The notes under the pieces were generated by a model, which saw only the letters and a list, made by a program, of their open reading frames with translations, was not told the origin of the DNA and ran no database searches. From Loktanella sp. (lineage in GTDB: Bacteria > Pseudomonadota > Alphaproteobacteria > Rhodobacterales > Rhodobacteraceae), in the NCBI GenBank assembly GCA_003551805.1, contig PUNR01000117.1:1-7639 (forward strand): 7,639 bases of DNA, given 5' to 3'. The position numbers and the translations under genes were made by a program. Of this stretch, positions 5,502-7,639 are shown piece by piece. Position 1 is the stretch's first letter; the number at the start of each line of letters is the position of its first letter.

Positions 5502-6932
5502 ATGATCAATTCTCTTTCAGGTCGGTTTCTGATCCTTACAGTCATCTTTGTGATGATTGCGGAAGTTTTCATCTTTGTGCCATCCATCGCGCGTTTCCGC
5601 GAAGATTACCTGCTGGCAAGACTGGAACGCGCCCAGATCGCATCGCTGGCAACTGAAACAGACGGGATGATCAGCCCGGAACTGGAAGCGGAACTCCTGC
5701 AAAACGCAGAAGTCTTCAACGTGGTCCTGCGGCGTGATGAAATCCGCCAGCTTGCGTTATCTTCGCCCATCCCTGCCCCGATTGCCGCAACTTACGACAT
5801 GCGCGCACCATCGGGGATGCTGCTTGTGGCTGACGCGTTACGCACATTGGTGCAATCCGAAGACAGGATCATCCGCGTCATCGGCAACCCTGTCCGTGAT
5901 GGCGGCCTGCTGATCGAAGTCACAATGGACGAACGCCCGTTGCAGACCGCGATGCTGGAATACGGGCGCAACATTCTGATTCTGTCGGCGTTTATATCCG
6001 TCATGACAGCCAGCTTGCTGTTCTATTCGGTTCAGGCGCTGCTGGTGTTGCCGATCAAACGCGTCGTCGGGCATATGCAGGACTACGCCAAAGCCCCCGA
6101 AGACGCCCGCAAGATCATCACGCCTACATCGCGTATCCGCGAATTGCGCGATGCCGAGGACGCGATGCAGGAAATGCAGACACGGCTGACCAGCGCTCTC
6201 AAGCAAAAGGAACGGCTCGCGCAATTGGGCAGTGCTGTTGCCAAGGTCAGCCACGATCTGCGCAATATCATGACCTCTGCGCAGTTGTTCACCGACCGGA
6301 TCGGTGGATCGGACGACCCGCTGGTCAAACGCATGGCCCCGAAACTGGTGAATTCCATCACCCGCGCGGTAAACCTGTGCGAAACCACGCTGGCGTTCGG
6401 CCGTGTCGATGAACCTGCACCCGCCTTGTCGCGGGTGAACCTGTCACGCATCGTGGAAGATGTTGTCGACAGCGAAAGACTGGCGGCAGGCGATTATCCT
6501 TTGTCATTTGCCGAAGACATCCCAGCCACCATGACCCTGCGCGCAGATGGTGAACAATTGTACCGCGTGATCTTTAACCTTGTTCGCAATGCGCGGCAGG
6601 CGATCATGGCCACGGGTGATCCCGGTGAAATCGGTCTGCACGCGGACGAAGATGAACTTGTCTGGCGCCTGACGGTCAGTGACACCGGTCCGGGCATGCC
6701 CAAAAAGGCACAGGAACACCTGTTCCAGCCCTTTCAGGGCGGTGTGCGCAAAGGCGGCGCGGGTCTGGGCCTTGTCATCGCAGCCGATCTGATCCGCGGT
6801 CATGGCGGGCGGCTGGAACTGCGCGAGACAAGCGAAAAAGGCACGACATTCGTGATTCAGCTGCCCAAAGCGGATTTCGCACTGGCTGATGCCATCCACC
6901 CCAACGAAATCGCGGCCCAAGCAGATAGCTGA
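5502..6932 (+). CDS. Two-TM sensor histidine kinase
   Basis: The 476-residue product is an inner-membrane two-component sensor. TM1 lies at about 8-28, a periplasmic sensor region of about 125 residues follows (no domain recognised), and TM2 is at about 157-181. A HAMP-like linker and coiled region (about 182-240, ending KQKERLAQLG) leads into the phosphoacceptor helix with SHDLRN, His251. The ATPase domain has the N-box NLVRNA (N359-N363), DTGPGMP (D394, G396, G398) and GGAGLGL (418-424), so all catalytic elements are present. The Asp-Leu-Arg-Asn after the histidine is of the NtrB-like kind rather than the common SHELRTP. AGCGAGG at 5491-5497 is a fair ribosome binding site. The gap to the upstream oxidoreductase stop is 15 bp, so it is probably co-transcribed with the VTT and oxidoreductase genes. 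No response regulator is encoded in the window; the partner and signal are unknown. Confidence 0.92.
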   Translation: MINSLSGRFLILTVIFVMIAEVFIFVPSIARFREDYLLARLERAQIASLATETDGMISPELEAELLQNAEVFNVVLRRDEIRQLALSSPIPAPIAATYDMRAPSGMLLVADALRTLVQSEDRIIRVIGNPVRDGGLLIEVTMDERPLQTAMLEYGRNILILSAFISVMTASLLFYSVQALLVLPIKRVVGHMQDYAKAPEDARKIITPTSRIRELRDAEDAMQEMQTRLTSALKQKERLAQLGSAVAKVSHDLRNIMTSAQLFTDRIGGSDDPLVKRMAPKLVNSITRAVNLCETTLAFGRVDEPAPALSRVNLSRIVEDVVDSERLAAGDYPLSFAEDIPATMTLRADGEQLYRVIFNLVRNARQAIMATGDPGEIGLHADEDELVWRLTVSDTGPGMPKKAQEHLFQPFQGGVRKGGAGLGLVIAADLIRGHGGRLELRETSEKGTTFVIQLPKADFALADAIHPNEIAAQADS

Positions 6933-7021
6933 CCTTAAGTCAGATGCCTGGCGTTATGCGGTCCAGTCGCATGACACACTGCTTTGCGACCTAGCCTTTC
7001 ACAAGAAATCAGTTTTGCCTC

Positions 7022-7048
7022 TTGCATCATCCGACCGCTGAGTCTAAA
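7022..7048 (+). promoter_or_regulatory. Weak candidate promoter for tRNA-Arg
   Basis: TTGCAT (7022-7027) and TCTAAA (7043-7048) lie 15 bp apart and end 13 bp before the mature tRNA 5' end, which would give a short precursor leader. Both boxes deviate from consensus and the spacing is short. The 129 bp between the kinase stop and the tRNA contain no other gene; a small ATGCG/CGCAT dyad at 6956-6972 has no T-run and is not convincing as a terminator. Confidence 0.25.
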
Positions 7049-7061
7049 CGCACCGTCACGC

Positions 7062-7138
7062 GGATTGGTAGCTCAGTTGGATAGAGTACTTGACTACGAA
7101 TCAAGGGGTCGGGGGTTCGAATCCTCCCCAGTCCGCCA
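7062..7138 (+). tRNA. tRNA-Arg (anticodon ACG), CCA encoded
   Basis: A complete 77-nt cloverleaf can be drawn. The acceptor stem GGATTGG pairs with CCAGTCC (one T-G pair), with discriminator G7135 and a genomic CCA at 7136-7138. The D stem GCTC/GAGT has a terminal G-T pair. The anticodon stem CTTGA/TCAAG encloses the loop CTACGAA with anticodon ACG at 7096-7098. The variable loop is GGGTC, and the T arm GGGGG-TTCGAAT-CCTCC has one G-T pair. ACG reads CGN arginine codons after wobble A34 is deaminated to inosine by TadA. tRNA 3' ends of this sort are frequent integration sites. Confidence 0.97.
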
Positions 7139-7161
7139 TTAATTTCCATCAAGGCATTTAT

Positions 7162-7175
7162 ATAACTTAAGTTAT
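7162..7175. repeat. 14-bp perfect AT-rich palindrome
   Basis: ATAACTTAAGTTAT reads the same on both strands and lies in a noticeably AT-rich patch (about 7139-7180) between the tRNA-Arg 3' end and the end of the leftward M41-type gene. Since both transcripts converge here it might be part of a bidirectional terminator or a protein-binding dyad. The stem is AT-only apart from one G-C pair on each side of centre, so it would be a weak RNA hairpin. Confidence 0.55.
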
Positions 7176-7220
7176 TATTCGCCCATGGCCGCAAGGTACA
7201 TTTCAGGGTACTTGTTGATG

Positions 7221-7639
7221 TCATGGAACAAGCCCCTCTTGCATTTGACTTGGTGGCAGCGTGCCGTTTGTCGCATCAGTTAACATTTTGATTTGCAGGA
7301 TGTCCAACTCACGTTCCGCAAGCAATGCCTCTGTCAATTCCTCCAGCAACGCCCTGTTCTCCGTTAATGTCTGTACCGCCAGTGCTTCTGCTGATTTCAG
7401 CCGTTCGTTGATCGTGTGCTGCTGCAGCGTGGTCAGCCTGTGGCGCTTGTCGCGTCCGACAGGCGCGTAGATCAGGCCACTCTTGCCAAGGCCCCCTTGA
7501 AGCTCCTGCGAGATAGCAAGGTCGGTGGCTTGATCAAGGTCGCTCCGGTCGCTGGCCCCTGATCCCGAGGAGATCGCGCCCAGCATGATTTTTTCAGCAG
7601 CGCGGGCACCCATGAAGTACGCAAGTTCGCTCTTGATCG
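7221..7639 (-). CDS. Peptidase M41 (FtsH-like) AAA protease, C-terminal fragment, runs off right edge
   Basis: The frame is open from the right edge to a TGA at 7221-7223, giving 138 residues of a C-terminus. An internal ATG at 7613 is not the true start, because the coding sense continues upstream through IKSELAYF. The fragment begins with LAYFMGARAAEKIMLGAISSGSG, like the conserved LAGRAAEE...LG...GxG stretch of the M41 zinc-protease domain, followed by SDLDQAT, the place where FtsH-type enzymes carry the aspartate that is the third zinc ligand. After a GLGKSGLIY segment the tail is a long charged helix pair (about residues 75-120) ending in a polar extension. The HExxH motif and AAA+ ATPase domain would be encoded outside the window, so they are inferred. 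The divergence from housekeeping FtsH suggests an accessory M41 paralogue. It converges on tRNA-Arg with 82 bp between. Confidence 0.7.
   Translation of the reverse strand, partial: IKSELAYFMGARAAEKIMLGAISSGSGASDRSDLDQATDLAISQELQGGLGKSGLIYAPVGRDKRHRLTTLQQHTINERLKSAEALAVQTLTENRALLEELTEALLAERELDILQIKMLTDATNGTLPPSQMQEGLVP

Noticed and set aside
6956..6972. ATGCG-N7-CGCAT dyad as a terminator of the kinase operon
   Set aside because: The stem is only 5 bp, is not GC-rich overall and has no following T-run.
7027..7224. Leftward 65-codon frame containing GGLGRIRTPDPLIRSQVLYPTELPIR
   Set aside because: It is the antisense of the tRNA-Arg gene; this peptide pattern is a well-known false ORF from the reverse strand of tRNA genes.
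1..7639. CRISPR arrays, insertion sequences or phage genes
   Set aside because: No spaced direct repeats, transposase or integrase motifs, or terminal inverted repeats were seen on either strand.

Overview
The window reads as chromosomal DNA of an alphaproteobacterium, most likely a marine member of the Rhodobacterales (Roseobacter group). This rests on the moderately GC-rich, densely packed genes, on the protein types (a TtcA beginning MLDETEIHPLF, a DUF3833 lipoprotein, a PstS/OmpA-type periplasmic protein, an SHDLRN-type histidine kinase) and on the rpmH-rnpA-yidD block. The assignment is from recognition of protein families, not from a search.

Left part (1-3088): all genes except one run leftward. 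At the left edge is the N-terminal 229 codons of a secreted substrate-binding protein that leaves the window. Upstream of it lies ttcA (tRNA 2-thiocytidine synthesis), which is transcribed divergently from a small DUF3833 lipoprotein gene. The lipoprotein gene converges tail to tail, with 3 bp between stops, on the RNA/translation block rpmH (L34) - rnpA (RNase P protein) - yidD (membrane insertion factor). A strong promoter-like -35 box for that block sits at 3179-3184. A perfect 11-bp inverted repeat lies at the very start of rnpA and makes its true start uncertain.

Middle part (3342-6932): a rightward three-gene operon with gaps of 3 and 15 bp. It encodes a TVP38/TMEM64 (VTT-domain) membrane protein, a flavin disulfide oxidoreductase resembling mercuric reductase without its metal-handling cysteines, and a two-TM sensor histidine kinase with no response regulator beside it. 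The first two are a recurrent pair in bacteria. A membrane-linked redox function sensed by the kinase is a reasonable but unproven reading.

Right part (6933-7639): a complete tRNA-Arg(ACG) with encoded CCA, then a short AT-rich stretch holding a 14-bp perfect palindrome, then the C-terminal end of a leftward gene that looks like a peptidase M41 (FtsH-like) AAA protease. A gene of this sort directly behind a tRNA 3' end is compatible with the edge of an accessory region, but no integrase or duplicated tRNA end is visible here.

Most of the window is ordinary chromosomal housekeeping sequence. I do not see a clearly new biological system. The best leads are the hairpin at the start of rnpA, the redox/VTT/kinase operon, and the tRNA-adjacent M41 gene.
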